Shown here: positions 1 to 7,757 of the stretch, one piece after another
Numbering within the stretch: position 1 is the stretch's first letter
Layout: the number at the start of each line of letters is the position of its first letter
Source: Candidatus Aenigmatarchaeota archaeon
Lineage (GTDB): Archaea > Aenigmatarchaeota > Aenigmatarchaeia > CG10238-14
Direction of reading: 5' to 3'
NCBI GenBank assembly: GCA_026397455.1
Contig: JAPLUX010000181.1
Coordinates: forward strand, 1 to 10,339
DNA length: 10,339 bases
The notes under the pieces: model-generated
Seen by the model: only the letters and a program-made list of their open reading frames with translations
Told to the model about the DNA's origin: nothing
Databases searched by the model: none
Made by a program: the position numbers and the translations under genes

Positions 1-1
1 T

Positions 2-568
2 TCTAATGCAGCAGAATTCCCAGCAAATGGAGTACTTACAATATATGTAGGAAACGTTCTACAAAGCATTTCTTACACTGCTAGAGACGTTTCTACAGGA
101 ATTGTGAGTGGTATACCATCTTCAGGGAATGGAAGCGTTACAACTCAAGTTCCTGCTTCTACAGATGTTTGGTATGGAATGTTTGAAGGATATCCACAAT
201 GGTTCACGATTTATGACGGATATGTATATTGGTGGTATCCAACTGATGAGACAATAACAGGAAGAACCGTATACATGGATTATTATACTGATATCATAGA
301 AGTAAACTCTGATGCTGATATTATTCCTCTTGCTAAATTCGATATGATTAAACATTGGGTAAAGTGGGCAATTAGGAATATAACAGAAAGAAACGGAAGA
401 CCAGATATTAATGATCAAGACTTTCAACTCTTCAATATTATCTTAAATGACGCTATCCGAAGAGAAAGTACTGGGCAAAAGTTTAAGATGCTTCCAAAAG
501 TAAGTGGAATTATGTACAGAGGAAGAAGCAATCCTAATCAATCATATGAAGATTACATGCGCTCATAA
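2..568 (+). CDS. Head-tail adaptor-like protein (P22 gp4/T7 gp11-type role), 5' partial
   Basis: The frame is open from base 2 to the TAA at 566-568, giving 188 visible residues. The true start lies upstream of the window; the internal GTG at 104 is not needed as a start. The middle is rich in aromatics (WYGMF, YPQWF, YVYWWYP). Then come a YMDYYTDIIEVNSDAD stretch, a helical segment rich in Trp, Ile and Lys (IKHWVKWAIRNI) and a basic tail ending EDYMRS. The pattern 'YY..., D.D.IP, long helix' is what I associate with phage adaptor proteins that sit under the portal and join head to tail. The call rests mostly on position, directly before a propeller-type nozzle protein whose ATG overlaps this stop (TAATG). 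No enzymatic motif is visible. It could instead be another small neck protein. Family recall is from memory and no search was run. Confidence 0.6.
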   Translation, partial: SNAAEFPANGVLTIYVGNVLQSISYTARDVSTGIVSGIPSSGNGSVTTQVPASTDVWYGMFEGYPQWFTIYDGYVYWWYPTDETITGRTVYMDYYTDIIEVNSDADIIPLAKFDMIKHWVKWAIRNITERNGRPDINDQDFQLFNIILNDAIRRESTGQKFKMLPKVSGIMYRGRSNPNQSYEDYMRS

Positions 569-2052
569 TGGCTACTACAAAAAAAGACAATATAAATTAT
601 GCTAAAGGAGAACGTTTTGTAAACTTCTCTAAAGGAACTATGCGCCAAATATTCTTTGGTATGGCTCCTTTAGGAACATATAAGCTTGCTTTAAACATGG
701 ACTCTGATGTAGAGGTTGGTTCGCTTGTTTCTCGTTTAGGAACAGCTATTGTTGGTGTTCAACGCCAAGCAGGTGCTTCTTGTTTAGGAATTGGAAATTA
801 TAATAGAACTCAAAGCGCCGGAAGCAAGTTATTCGCAGTATTTTCAGATGGTACAAACAATATTGTTAAAGATATGATTGATAATACAAAGAACTTAACA
901 GGAGATACTAAGAACTTAAAAACTCGATTCTGTTCATATCTCGACGAGATAGTAAGAGTAAACGGAACTGATGCTGCAAAAGCATATAATAATACTGCTT
1001 GGATAACTACTGGAGGTGCATTTGATTTAGCAAATATGCCTTTGTTTGATAAAGTTATTGAATGGAAAGATAGAATATATGGAGCACTTCCAAATTCAGA
1101 TAAAGTAACATTCTCATCAATAGCAAACCCATCAACAAGAACAATAAGCTGGACAGACATAACTCCAACGACCGGTACTGGTTATATTATGATGGCTCAG
1201 GAAGATGGAGGAGGAGGAATTACTGCTTTTGAAAAGGTTCCTGGATATTTACTCGTATTTAAACAGAGGACAATGAAACGATGGGATGGTTCTACTACCT
1301 TTCCTGAAGATTTAGTAAACCAAGGAGTTCCTTCGCAAGAATGTGTTACTCGTTCAAAAGAAATTGTATACTTTATAAATCAAAAAGGTATTTGGGTTAC
1401 AAATGGAGGATATCCAGTAAGAATATCTCGTCCAATTCAAGACTTCGTTGATAATATTGCAGATTTTACAAAGGTTTCAAGCTGGGGCGATGACGAACAT
1501 GTCTATTTTTCACTAGGAAATGTCTCTATAGGATTGGATACATATTCCAATGTAGTTTTGAAATATAACATAGAAGATGTTACATGGGACGTTCGTTCTT
1601 ATTACAATTCTATACAAGCAATGAGTCAATATGTAGATTCTGCAGGAAAACGATGGGTGGTTATAGGAGATAATGACGGTCAAACTCTTGTATTGAATAG
1701 TGGAACGACAGATTATGCTTCTGCTGTAAAAACTATTCCTTGGACAGTAGAACCAAATTACATAGATTGGGGAATGCTGGGAAATATAAAAGAAGTATCA
1801 AGAATGATTACTTATACAGAAAATGTTTCGACAGGAAAAGTTCTTTGGAGAAACACTAAACAAGGTGCTGATTATAAAGATTTTGGAAGAATGACTGAAG
1901 ATGTTACTGAGTTGAATAGTCCAAATAACGCAGTAAAAGGAAACTACATTGGATTCAAGTTTGTCGGTACTACAAATAGCGAAAGAATTAAGTTTATTGG
2001 ATTTGAGTTTCCACAACAATCCGTGTTAATTTCAATGAACACAAAAGAATGA
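568..2052 (+). CDS. Tail nozzle / DNA-stabilisation-like beta-propeller protein (P22 gp10-like)
   Basis: A 494-aa virion protein expected to form the lower neck or tail tube that closes the portal channel. Early residues 45-60 carry the 'few residues, GSL.SRLGT' signature typical of this class (usually N...GsL.kR.Gt). Residues about 215-295 hold the familiar blade run: GYLLVFKQRTMKRWDG, then a G-V-P-S-Q-E-C-V turn, then IVYFINQKGIWVTNGG and ISRPIQDFVDNI. Later blades include VYFSLGN (312-318), VVLKYNI (329-335) and WVVIGDNDGQTLVLNSG (363-379). The ATG overlaps the upstream stop by one base and the end overlaps the next gene by 4 nt (ATGA), so translation is probably coupled. No clear Shine-Dalgarno is seen. 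Length fits P22 gp10-like proteins (about 470-500 aa). A related baseplate or stopper propeller is the main alternative. Confidence 0.72.
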   Translation: MATTKKDNINYAKGERFVNFSKGTMRQIFFGMAPLGTYKLALNMDSDVEVGSLVSRLGTAIVGVQRQAGASCLGIGNYNRTQSAGSKLFAVFSDGTNNIVKDMIDNTKNLTGDTKNLKTRFCSYLDEIVRVNGTDAAKAYNNTAWITTGGAFDLANMPLFDKVIEWKDRIYGALPNSDKVTFSSIANPSTRTISWTDITPTTGTGYIMMAQEDGGGGITAFEKVPGYLLVFKQRTMKRWDGSTTFPEDLVNQGVPSQECVTRSKEIVYFINQKGIWVTNGGYPVRISRPIQDFVDNIADFTKVSSWGDDEHVYFSLGNVSIGLDTYSNVVLKYNIEDVTWDVRSYYNSIQAMSQYVDSAGKRWVVIGDNDGQTLVLNSGTTDYASAVKTIPWTVEPNYIDWGMLGNIKEVSRMITYTENVSTGKVLWRNTKQGADYKDFGRMTEDVTELNSPNNAVKGNYIGFKFVGTTNSERIKFIGFEFPQQSVLISMNTKE

Positions 2053-2432
2053 CGACTCTGAGTGAAAGATTATTAAATGATGCAAGAATAAATGGAGTAT
2101 TCAATCCAGAATTTCCTGCAGAACCACCTAAGGCAATAAATAACTTTAGTGATGGTACTCCTGCAGAAAGCGTAGGAAGTGGACAATCTACTGACAGAGC
2201 TTCTATGGTTGATGGATATTGGCAATCTGCTAATTATGTGCCTAATGTAAGTGGATGGAGAATAGATGCTCTAGGAAATGTAGAATTTGGAAGCGGTAAG
2301 TTTAGAGGAAATATTTCAGGGGCGACTGGAACATTTGGAAATCTCAAATTGAATGACCCAACAAATACAATAATAGTAAATGATGGAACAAACGATAGGG
2401 TTTTAATTGGTTATTTAGCAGGAAAATTCTAG
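2049..2432 (+). CDS. Small tail fibre / appendage protein, probably virion-proximal part
   Basis: 127 aa. The N-terminal half is polar and proline-rich (EFPAEPP, 20-27) and looks like an attachment or linker region. Residues 69-98 (GWRIDALGNVEFGSGKFRGN and then ISGATGTFGNL) match the GW.I...G..EFG.G.FRG.I..S.GTFG pattern common in phage tail fibre and baseplate-associated beta-solenoid proteins. The tail end, VNDGTNDRVLIGYLAGKF, is a motif that in my recall is normally followed in the same polypeptide by a 'WGI.VS..G.DVKT' module. Here a TAG stops translation and that module begins a new gene 1 nt later. It overlaps the propeller gene by 4 nt (ATGA). The role as fibre base is inferred from sequence style and neighbours. 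No enzymatic residues are apparent. Confidence 0.6.
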   Translation: MTTLSERLLNDARINGVFNPEFPAEPPKAINNFSDGTPAESVGSGQSTDRASMVDGYWQSANYVPNVSGWRIDALGNVEFGSGKFRGNISGATGTFGNLKLNDPTNTIIVNDGTNDRVLIGYLAGKF

Positions 2433-2433
2433 T

Positions 2434-3438
2434 ATGGGGGATTGGGGAATGGCAGTAAGCCAAAAAGGATATGATGTGAAGACTTGTGCGGATAGATTCC
2501 TCACTTTTAGTTCTGCTTTTAACAACCAGAAGATATTTAGTGTAAATACTGTTACTGGGATAAATCCTCCACAAACAAGTGCAGATTTTACTGTAAATGC
2601 CGGAACTGATGTCTTTACTTCTGTTGGACATGGACTCAATAATGGAGATCAATTGAATTTTATTACCACTGGAACGCTTCCAGGAGGACTTACTTCAATA
2701 GACTATAATCCACCATATACAGGAGAACTCTATTATGTAATAAACAAAACTGCTAATACGTTTCAAGTTTCTCTTACTTTAGGAGGTTCTGTCCTTAACA
2801 TAACAAGTACTGGGACAGGTACACATACATGGTTTTTTGATACAATAAAGATAATAGATACTCACAATTTAGGATACTATGCTCCTTGCATGGTTATATA
2901 TAACGGTTCGACTACATTAGGATTAGCATCAAGTTATTTTATGTCAGAAGCAGGGTTCCTTCCACTTAATTTAAGACTTTATACTGATAGAACGGAAATT
3001 TATGTATATTTGCCAGATGGAGGTTCAACAAACATTGGAGATACAATGACATTTACAGTTTATCAGTTCTTAGATACATTTGATGCATTCACAGCCCCTA
3101 TAATAAATACATCAACAACAAGTGGTGCAAGTTCTGCAGATTATGGATTTAGGATAAGTAAACCAGGATTTGATGTAAAAACATGCGCGGATAAAGATTG
3201 CATAATATCAAGTTCTTTCGCCACTAATGTTATTCATAAAAAAGGAGTAGATACAACAGGTTCAGTTTCACATAGTTTAGGATATTTGCCATCATTTCTA
3301 GGATTTATAAAGTACTCAGGAAATAGTTTTCTTTCTCTTGCAAATGATTTAATATCAATAACAACAAATACAATAGATTGCGGATTAGGAGCAGGAGATT
3401 CGTTTTACTATAATATATTTAAAGCGAAATCAGTATGA
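2434..3438 (+). CDS. Tail fibre protein with two repeated modules and an E1-FCCH-like insert
   Basis: 334 aa, beta-rich (Thr/Ser/Gly/Asn heavy). Residues 3-36 open module 1 (DWGMAVSQKGYDVKTCAD). Residues about 46-134 form an insert of the type often annotated as ubiquitin-activating E1 FCCH domain in phage proteins: 'FTSVGHGLNNGDQLNF...TG.LPGGL', 'YYVINKTANTFQVS', 'ITSTGTGTHTW'. Module 1 then resumes at 143 (HNLGYYAPCMVIYN) and ends near VYQFLDTF. Residues 236-334 are an uninterrupted second copy (DYGFRISKPGFDVKTCAD, then HSLGYLPSFLGFIKY). The start at 2434 is supported because the next protein begins at the same module position (MSDWG), and an AGGA lies 9-10 nt upstream. Likely part of the receptor-facing tail appendage. 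The module is found in many phage fibres by my recall, but the exact function (oligomer shoulder or glycan contact) is unknown. Confidence 0.62.
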   Translation: MGDWGMAVSQKGYDVKTCADRFLTFSSAFNNQKIFSVNTVTGINPPQTSADFTVNAGTDVFTSVGHGLNNGDQLNFITTGTLPGGLTSIDYNPPYTGELYYVINKTANTFQVSLTLGGSVLNITSTGTGTHTWFFDTIKIIDTHNLGYYAPCMVIYNGSTTLGLASSYFMSEAGFLPLNLRLYTDRTEIYVYLPDGGSTNIGDTMTFTVYQFLDTFDAFTAPIINTSTTSGASSADYGFRISKPGFDVKTCADKDCIISSSFATNVIHKKGVDTTGSVSHSLGYLPSFLGFIKYSGNSFLSLANDLISITTNTIDCGLGAGDSFYYNIFKAKSV

Positions 3439-3845
3439 GTGATTGGGGGATAAGAATATCTGCTAGTGGAGTAGATGTAAAATCAGGAACTGATAAGGAG
3501 ATGGTTCTTACAAGTAAGTATTCAATGTTAAAAGGAGCAAATCCAGTATCAGGAACAATAAGCGTGCCGCAAACAGCTACAACTACGACAGTAACAGTAG
3601 CTCACGGATTAGGCTATATTCCAATGGTCCAAGCTTATTGGAATGATGTAAACGGAATTATATTTGCACCAGGAGATTTTTATCCAATGCCAGCATACGG
3701 AATACTCGCACAAGAAATAGCATTTAATGTAAAGGCAGACTCTACAAATATATATTTACAATTTTATATAGACGACTTTGGTGGTGGTGGTTCTAATATA
3801 ACTATGAAATACGTTTACTACTTATTTATTGATAAAGGGAAATTA
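2440..3845 (+). repeat. Three diverged copies of a fibre module across two genes
   Basis: Copy 1 starts at 2440, is interrupted at about 2569-2835 by the FCCH-like segment, and resumes to about 3075. Copy 2 is about 3139-3435. Copy 3 is about 3441-3845. Each starts D-[WY]-G-x-x-[VI]-S-x-x-G-x-D-V-K and has a later H-x-L-G-Y-x-[AP] strand and a terminal aromatic 'x-Y-x-x-F' strand. Identity is visible at protein level and only patchy in the DNA, so the duplication is old or the copies were acquired separately. Confidence 0.6.
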
Positions 3846-3848
3846 TAA
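3435..3848 (+). CDS. Small tail fibre-type protein, single copy of the DWG/HGLGY module
   Basis: 137 aa consisting almost entirely of one module. It begins MSDWGIRISASGVDVKSGTD, continues through a Thr-rich strand to AHGLGYIPMVQAYWN (56-70), and ends with ADSTNIYLQFYIDDFGGGGS followed by a tyrosine-rich strand, YVYYLFIDK. It is homologous by eye to residues 3-215 (minus the insert) and 236-334 of the preceding protein, although the otherwise shared Cys in 'DVKTCAD' is replaced (DVKSGTD). It overlaps the upstream gene by 4 nt (ATGA). The next gene starts after TAA-ACT. It may be a minor fibre or tip subunit forming mixed oligomers with its neighbour, or the remnant of a gene duplication. I cannot tell which from sequence. 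Confidence 0.58.
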   Translation: MSDWGIRISASGVDVKSGTDKEMVLTSKYSMLKGANPVSGTISVPQTATTTTVTVAHGLGYIPMVQAYWNDVNGIIFAPGDFYPMPAYGILAQEIAFNVKADSTNIYLQFYIDDFGGGGSNITMKYVYYLFIDKGKL

Positions 3849-3851
3849 ACT

Positions 3852-4703
3852 ATGGCAACAGCTAAACAAAAAGCAGCGGCAAAAGCAAGAGCGGCGGCAG
3901 ATGCTGCTAAAAAGTCAAAGAGTACTTCTAAAAGTTCTTCTAGTTATAAAAATACGGCTGCATATAAAGCTCTTTCTTCTGATGGTAAGAAAATGGCTGA
4001 TTTACATTATGAAGTTGAATCTGGGACATCAAAATACAATGCACAACAATTAAAAGATGCTCTTAAGCAGGCAAAAAAAGACTCTTCTGGTTATATGAAG
4101 CAGATTATCCGTGAATTTGAAACAACTACTTCTCAGCAACTTGCCCAAGAAACTGGAGACTATCAATCACACCTTGATACCGTAAATGAGAATATTAAAG
4201 AAATAAATCAAGACTTAGCTACAAATAAAGACTTTCTTTCTCTTGAAGAACAAAGAACACTTGCACAATCTGCAAAAGATTATGAACAAATGAGAGGAAA
4301 TATTATTACTCAAATACAGAATACTGGTACTACTTTCTCTTCAATAGGAGAAGAAAAGAAAACATATGCAGAGCAAACTCAACAAGGTTTTGTTGAAAGT
4401 ACTACTGCAAAATATGATAAACAGGTAGCAGATCTTGAAACTCAGGCATCAAGAGGAAACTTACAGGCAAAACAACAGTTAGCAGATTTGAAACGAACAC
4501 ATGAAGCAAGTATTCAAAATATCGGGACAAAAGCAGAAACTTATTTAGGAACAAAAGGACTTTCTGGTATTTCTGGATTAGATTTATATAAACCATTAGG
4601 AGACATTTCTGGTCAAATAAAAGAAGATACTGTAAAAGATATAGCTTCTAGACAACAAACATATTATGATCAATCTAAACAAGCTTCTCTTAATTTCGCT
4701 TAA
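3852..4703 (+). CDS. Coiled-coil, alanine-rich phage structural protein (probable internal/ejection protein)
   Basis: 283 aa. The first 20 residues are Ala/Lys repeats (KQKAAAKARAAADAAKK), followed by a Ser/Lys linker (21-33). Residues about 60-230 are strongly helical and heptad-like, rich in Gln, Glu and Lys, with recognisable spots LEEQRTLAQSAKDYEQ (131-146), a GTTFSSIGEEKK turn (159-170) and ADLETQASRGNLQAKQQLADL (193-213). The tail (232-283) has GTKGLSGISG, LDLYKPLG and ends in QASLNF. No membrane segment, signal peptide or catalytic motif is seen. I recall similarly ordered proteins in environmental phages between fibres and large internal proteins but cannot name the family. The start follows TAA-ACT directly, with only a distant AGGG as possible Shine-Dalgarno. 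Tandem TAATAA stops end the gene. An internal virion scaffold or ejection-tunnel component is inferred from position. Confidence 0.55.
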   Translation: MATAKQKAAAKARAAADAAKKSKSTSKSSSSYKNTAAYKALSSDGKKMADLHYEVESGTSKYNAQQLKDALKQAKKDSSGYMKQIIREFETTTSQQLAQETGDYQSHLDTVNENIKEINQDLATNKDFLSLEEQRTLAQSAKDYEQMRGNIITQIQNTGTTFSSIGEEKKTYAEQTQQGFVESTTAKYDKQVADLETQASRGNLQAKQQLADLKRTHEASIQNIGTKAETYLGTKGLSGISGLDLYKPLGDISGQIKEDTVKDIASRQQTYYDQSKQASLNFA

Positions 4704-4712
4704 TAAAAAACT

Positions 4713-6266
4713 ATGGCCAATGAGCTCAAAGGAACGCTACAACAATCAAAAGGACTTGGAGTACAAGCACCTGCTTCTGAGTTGCAGAACTTCCAATCTG
4801 TGTTAAGAGATATTTCTCGACAGACTTATGATAAGCAAGCAAAAACAGATTCAAAGAGTAATGCAATGACTGGAGCAGGAATTGGAGCTTCTGATATTTC
4901 TGGAGGAGCATTTTCTTCTATAATGGGAGCACTTGAACAGATGAGAGGTGGAGATATTTCAAAAGAATATGCTGCTGGAGTTGCTGGATATAAAGATACT
5001 TTGGATGCCATTGAAAAGAAACGGACTACTGCCGCGGCAAATTCAAAGTCTGCATTCGCAAATATGACAAATGCACAAAAACAAATCGAATGGTTGCAAA
5101 ATCAAGGTAAGGATGTTCCTGCTTCTTTGTGGATTATGGCTGGAACTACACCAGGAAATCCAACAACTTCTGGAACTATTCCTACCGATATGACAGATGC
5201 CGCTTCTTATCTTGCCAATGCTCACAAAGGAACAGATACTTTTGTAAGTCCTGACGATTATACAAAAGCAAGAGATGAATATATCAAAACACAAAATTCT
5301 GCTGTTGATGACCCAGTAAAAAAAGCACAAGATGCTAAAAACTTTGATAATCAATTTGGAAAGTATTTAAGTGATACAGAAAAAGGAAATCTTGGTATAA
5401 CAGTAACAAAAACAGACATCCCTCCTGAATATACTGACTTTTTACAAGGCAAAACATCAGAACAACAAAATGCTTTTCTTTCTCTACCAGAAAGACAGAA
5501 ATCTAGTGTACAACAACTGGTGAATGGAGATGCCCTTTTATCAGATATTATTTCTTCTAGAGGTGTTCAAGGAAGTGCTGATAGACAACGACTTATTATG
5601 GATGCTCAGAAAATTGACCCAACATTTAGTGTAAATACAAACAAAATACGATATGAATTCCTTAAAAAATGGAATGACCCAGCAAACAAAGTAGGACTCA
5701 CAAGGAATGCAATTAATACTGCACTAGGACATCTTGCAGAAGTAAAAGGTATGACCAATGCACTTTCTCCTTCTGATTGGCAAACTATTAACAAAACAAA
5801 GAACTGGTGGTCTACAGAATCAGGAAGTCCTGCAATTAACAATTTGAATTTTGGTCTTACTGCTCTTGCCACTGAAATTGCATCGGTATATAAAGGTGGA
5901 ACTCCTACAGAAGAAGAAATAAAACAACAGCGTTCTGTTCTTGGTACTCAACTTTCTTCTGGACAGTTTGAGGGAATACTTAACAAACAGTCTCAGTTCC
6001 TTTCAAGTAAAATTGCTTCTACAAGATATCAATATTCTTCTACAATGGGCAAAGAATATGACCAGAGTATTATTGACCCAGAAAAAAAACAAGCACTTAT
6101 CGATGCAGGAATTGACCCAAACATGATTGCGAAAGAAAATATAAAAGGAGAAGCAACCCATGTAAAAGCAGGAAATGTAGAATATCCTGTTGGCTCTACT
6201 ATTGAAGTTGATGGTGTTCAATATACAGTAAATAGTGATGGAACTGCTACTCCAATTAACCAATAA
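4713..6266 (+). CDS. Large helical internal virion / ejection-type protein
   Basis: 517 aa. The N-terminal third is Ala/Gly/Ser/Gln-rich and helical, with a small hydrophobic glycine-rich patch (AMTGAGIGASDISGGAFSSI, 51-70). Residues about 271-447 look like a conserved phage core: GDALLSDI, DPTFSVNTNKIRYEF, AINTALGHLAEVKGM, NFGLTALATEIASVYKGG with EEEI following, and a closing FLSSKIASTRYQYSSTMGKEY stretch. I have seen this order (NtA.gHl..l, N......FgtA...va.E.akvykG..T..Ei) repeatedly in uncharacterised phage structural proteins. Residues about 480-517 form a small beta unit (GNVEYPVGSTIEVDGVQYTV). No lysozyme or peptidase residues were spotted. It starts after AAAAACT with no Shine-Dalgarno. 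Likely stored in the capsid or neck and injected with DNA. This is inference from position and composition. Confidence 0.55.
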   Translation: MANELKGTLQQSKGLGVQAPASELQNFQSVLRDISRQTYDKQAKTDSKSNAMTGAGIGASDISGGAFSSIMGALEQMRGGDISKEYAAGVAGYKDTLDAIEKKRTTAAANSKSAFANMTNAQKQIEWLQNQGKDVPASLWIMAGTTPGNPTTSGTIPTDMTDAASYLANAHKGTDTFVSPDDYTKARDEYIKTQNSAVDDPVKKAQDAKNFDNQFGKYLSDTEKGNLGITVTKTDIPPEYTDFLQGKTSEQQNAFLSLPERQKSSVQQLVNGDALLSDIISSRGVQGSADRQRLIMDAQKIDPTFSVNTNKIRYEFLKKWNDPANKVGLTRNAINTALGHLAEVKGMTNALSPSDWQTINKTKNWWSTESGSPAINNLNFGLTALATEIASVYKGGTPTEEEIKQQRSVLGTQLSSGQFEGILNKQSQFLSSKIASTRYQYSSTMGKEYDQSIIDPEKKQALIDAGIDPNMIAKENIKGEATHVKAGNVEYPVGSTIEVDGVQYTVNSDGTATPINQ

Positions 6267-6271
6267 AAAAG

Positions 6272-7756
6272 ATGAATATATCAATTGAGGAATTGCAGAA
6301 AAAAGGACAAGTAAAACAGATTCCACTACAAGGGCAGTCTGTTCCTTTAAGTCAACTTGCTAATAAAGGTATAAAGATAGTAAATACACAACCAGTAGCA
6401 AAACCTCAACCAGAACAAGGACTTATTAGTAAGGTTGCTGGAGGAATTGGGGAAAGATTGGGGAATATATGGAATATAGGAACAGATGTCGCTACGGGAA
6501 AAACAAGTGGTCCAGAGGGTATGCTGAGAGGAGTTGGAGAAGCGGCTGCTGGTGCTGTTGGTGTAGTAACTGATGTTGCTGGTGCTGGAATTAAAACTCT
6601 TTATGAAAATAAATATACTCCTGAAGAAAGAGCTGCTATTTCTCAAAGTGCCGCACATATTCTTGATACTTCGGTAGGAAGAGCTGGTATTGAAGCACTT
6701 AAACAAGGAGCTGAAGTATATCAAAAGTGGGCTCAAGAAAATCCTAATGCTTCAAAAGACTTAGAAGCTTTTGGTAATATACTTTCAGTCATTCCTGCTG
6801 GTAAAGTTGCAGGAGAAGGATTAAAAGTTGCAGAAGATTTAACTACTGGAGTAAGAAAATCAGCATCAGAATTATTAAAAGAATCTGCAAAAAAAGATGT
6901 GGCACAAGCACTTGCACCTATAACAAAAGAAAATAAAATCCTCACTAAAAAATTAACACCAGAATTTCAAAAACAAGGCATCGTTGGTAGTCGTGAAAGT
7001 ATTCTTAAGAAAGCAACTGAGGGTGTACAGAAATTTGGGAAAGCAATAGAAGATTATATTGGTTCTGGAAAGTTAACTGGAATAGTACCTAAAGAAAAAA
7101 TATTTTCTGCAATTGATGAGTTTGCAAAAGGTGCAATGACAAAAGGTGGTGTTGTTATTGATGAAGAGAAAGTAAAGTTGGCAGATTCTATGAGAGGTAT
7201 TATGGAAAAGTTTGGTGACTCTATTCCTGCAGAAGAAGCAAAATCTGCTTTAAGAGTTCTTGGGGAAATGACGGCAAGAAAGAAAGGATTTACTACTGGT
7301 GGAGAGAAACTTTCTGCTCAACTTGAAAAAGATATTTATGGTTCTATAGCAAGAGAATTAGCAAAAGAAAATCCTGTTCTTGATAATCTTAATAAGTCAT
7401 TTACATTCTATAAAGACCTTAAAAAAGTAACACAGGAAACTATTGATAGAACAAAACCACAATCTGGAATGTTAAGAAAAGCCGCATCGGTTATATTTGC
7501 TGGAGAAGGAACTGGAGGAGTTCTTGACAATATTATTCGATATACTGGAAGCAAAATATTCCTTGATTTTGTTTCTGGTCCATTTTATAAAACACTTTCT
7601 TCTAAGATTAAAACTGGTATTTCATCTGCTCTTTATTCTGGAGACACTAAAAAAGTTGATGATATTATAAATTCAGTAAAATCAGGAGTAACACCAGAAT
7701 TACCAAAAAAACCATTCGCAGAAAGTAGTTCTAAAGTTCAATCATTCTCAAAGTAA
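6272..7756 (+). CDS. Gly/Ala-rich, membrane-active-looking internal/ejection-type protein
   Basis: 494 aa. A short N-terminal polar region with 'IPLQGQSVPLSQLANKG' (17-33) precedes Gly/Ala-rich amphipathic segments at about 51-110 (GLISKVAGGIGERLGNI, GVGEAAAGAVGVVTDVAGAG) and a second hydrophobic stretch at 166-183 (AFGNILSVIPAGKVAGEG). Such segments are typical of phage proteins that enter or cross the host membrane during DNA delivery. The middle (about 200-400) is charged and helical (SRESILKKATEGVQKFGKAI, then KLADSMRGIMEKF). Near 411-460 another glycine-rich helical patch occurs (AGEGTGGVLDNIIRYTGSKI). No catalytic motif is apparent. It starts 5 nt after the previous stop within an A-rich leader and ends 1 nt before the next gene. 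Ejection role is inferred; a minor capsid or tape-like protein is the alternative. Confidence 0.53.
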   Translation: MNISIEELQKKGQVKQIPLQGQSVPLSQLANKGIKIVNTQPVAKPQPEQGLISKVAGGIGERLGNIWNIGTDVATGKTSGPEGMLRGVGEAAAGAVGVVTDVAGAGIKTLYENKYTPEERAAISQSAAHILDTSVGRAGIEALKQGAEVYQKWAQENPNASKDLEAFGNILSVIPAGKVAGEGLKVAEDLTTGVRKSASELLKESAKKDVAQALAPITKENKILTKKLTPEFQKQGIVGSRESILKKATEGVQKFGKAIEDYIGSGKLTGIVPKEKIFSAIDEFAKGAMTKGGVVIDEEKVKLADSMRGIMEKFGDSIPAEEAKSALRVLGEMTARKKGFTTGGEKLSAQLEKDIYGSIARELAKENPVLDNLNKSFTFYKDLKKVTQETIDRTKPQSGMLRKAASVIFAGEGTGGVLDNIIRYTGSKIFLDFVSGPFYKTLSSKIKTGISSALYSGDTKKVDDIINSVKSGVTPELPKKPFAESSSKVQSFSK

Positions 7757-7757
7757 T

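Noticed and set aside
104..106. GTG as the start of the first gene.
   Set aside because: The frame is open without stops back to base 2 with protein-like sequence and no Shine-Dalgarno before the GTG, so the gene runs in from outside the window.
2421..2436. Programmed +1 frameshift joining the 127-aa and 334-aa fibre proteins.
   Set aside because: UUC-UAG offers poor P-site re-pairing in the +1 frame, there is no stimulatory structure visible, and an ATG one base after the stop makes re-initiation simpler. The split itself is kept as a finding.
1765..2451. GATTGGGGAATG at 1765-1776 and 2440-2451, with a similar string at 10320.
   Set aside because: The first two encode DWGM in the same frame sense and the third lies in a hairpin. 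The spacing is irregular and there is no other sign of a site-specific element.
3829..4053. A 74-aa plus-strand frame spanning the junction of the fibre and coiled-coil genes.
   Set aside because: It overlaps the well-supported gene at 3852 in another frame, and its sequence is Lys/Leu/Gln low-complexity.
3435..6266. Three successive genes in one reading frame separated only by TAA or TAATAA, suggesting stop readthrough into a polyprotein.
   Set aside because: Each gene has its own ATG in a shared start context, tandem TAA stops argue for firm termination, and TAA is the usual stop here, so recoding is unlikely.
6347..6736. Long minus-strand open frame (129 aa) opposite the 494-aa ejection-type gene, and similar ones at 122-427, 810-1160, 5043-5354 and 6003-6326.
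   Set aside because: Low-complexity Ser/Phe/Ile/Tyr-rich translations, no ribosome binding site, fully antisense to genes with clear protein character. They are shadows of AT-rich coding sequence.
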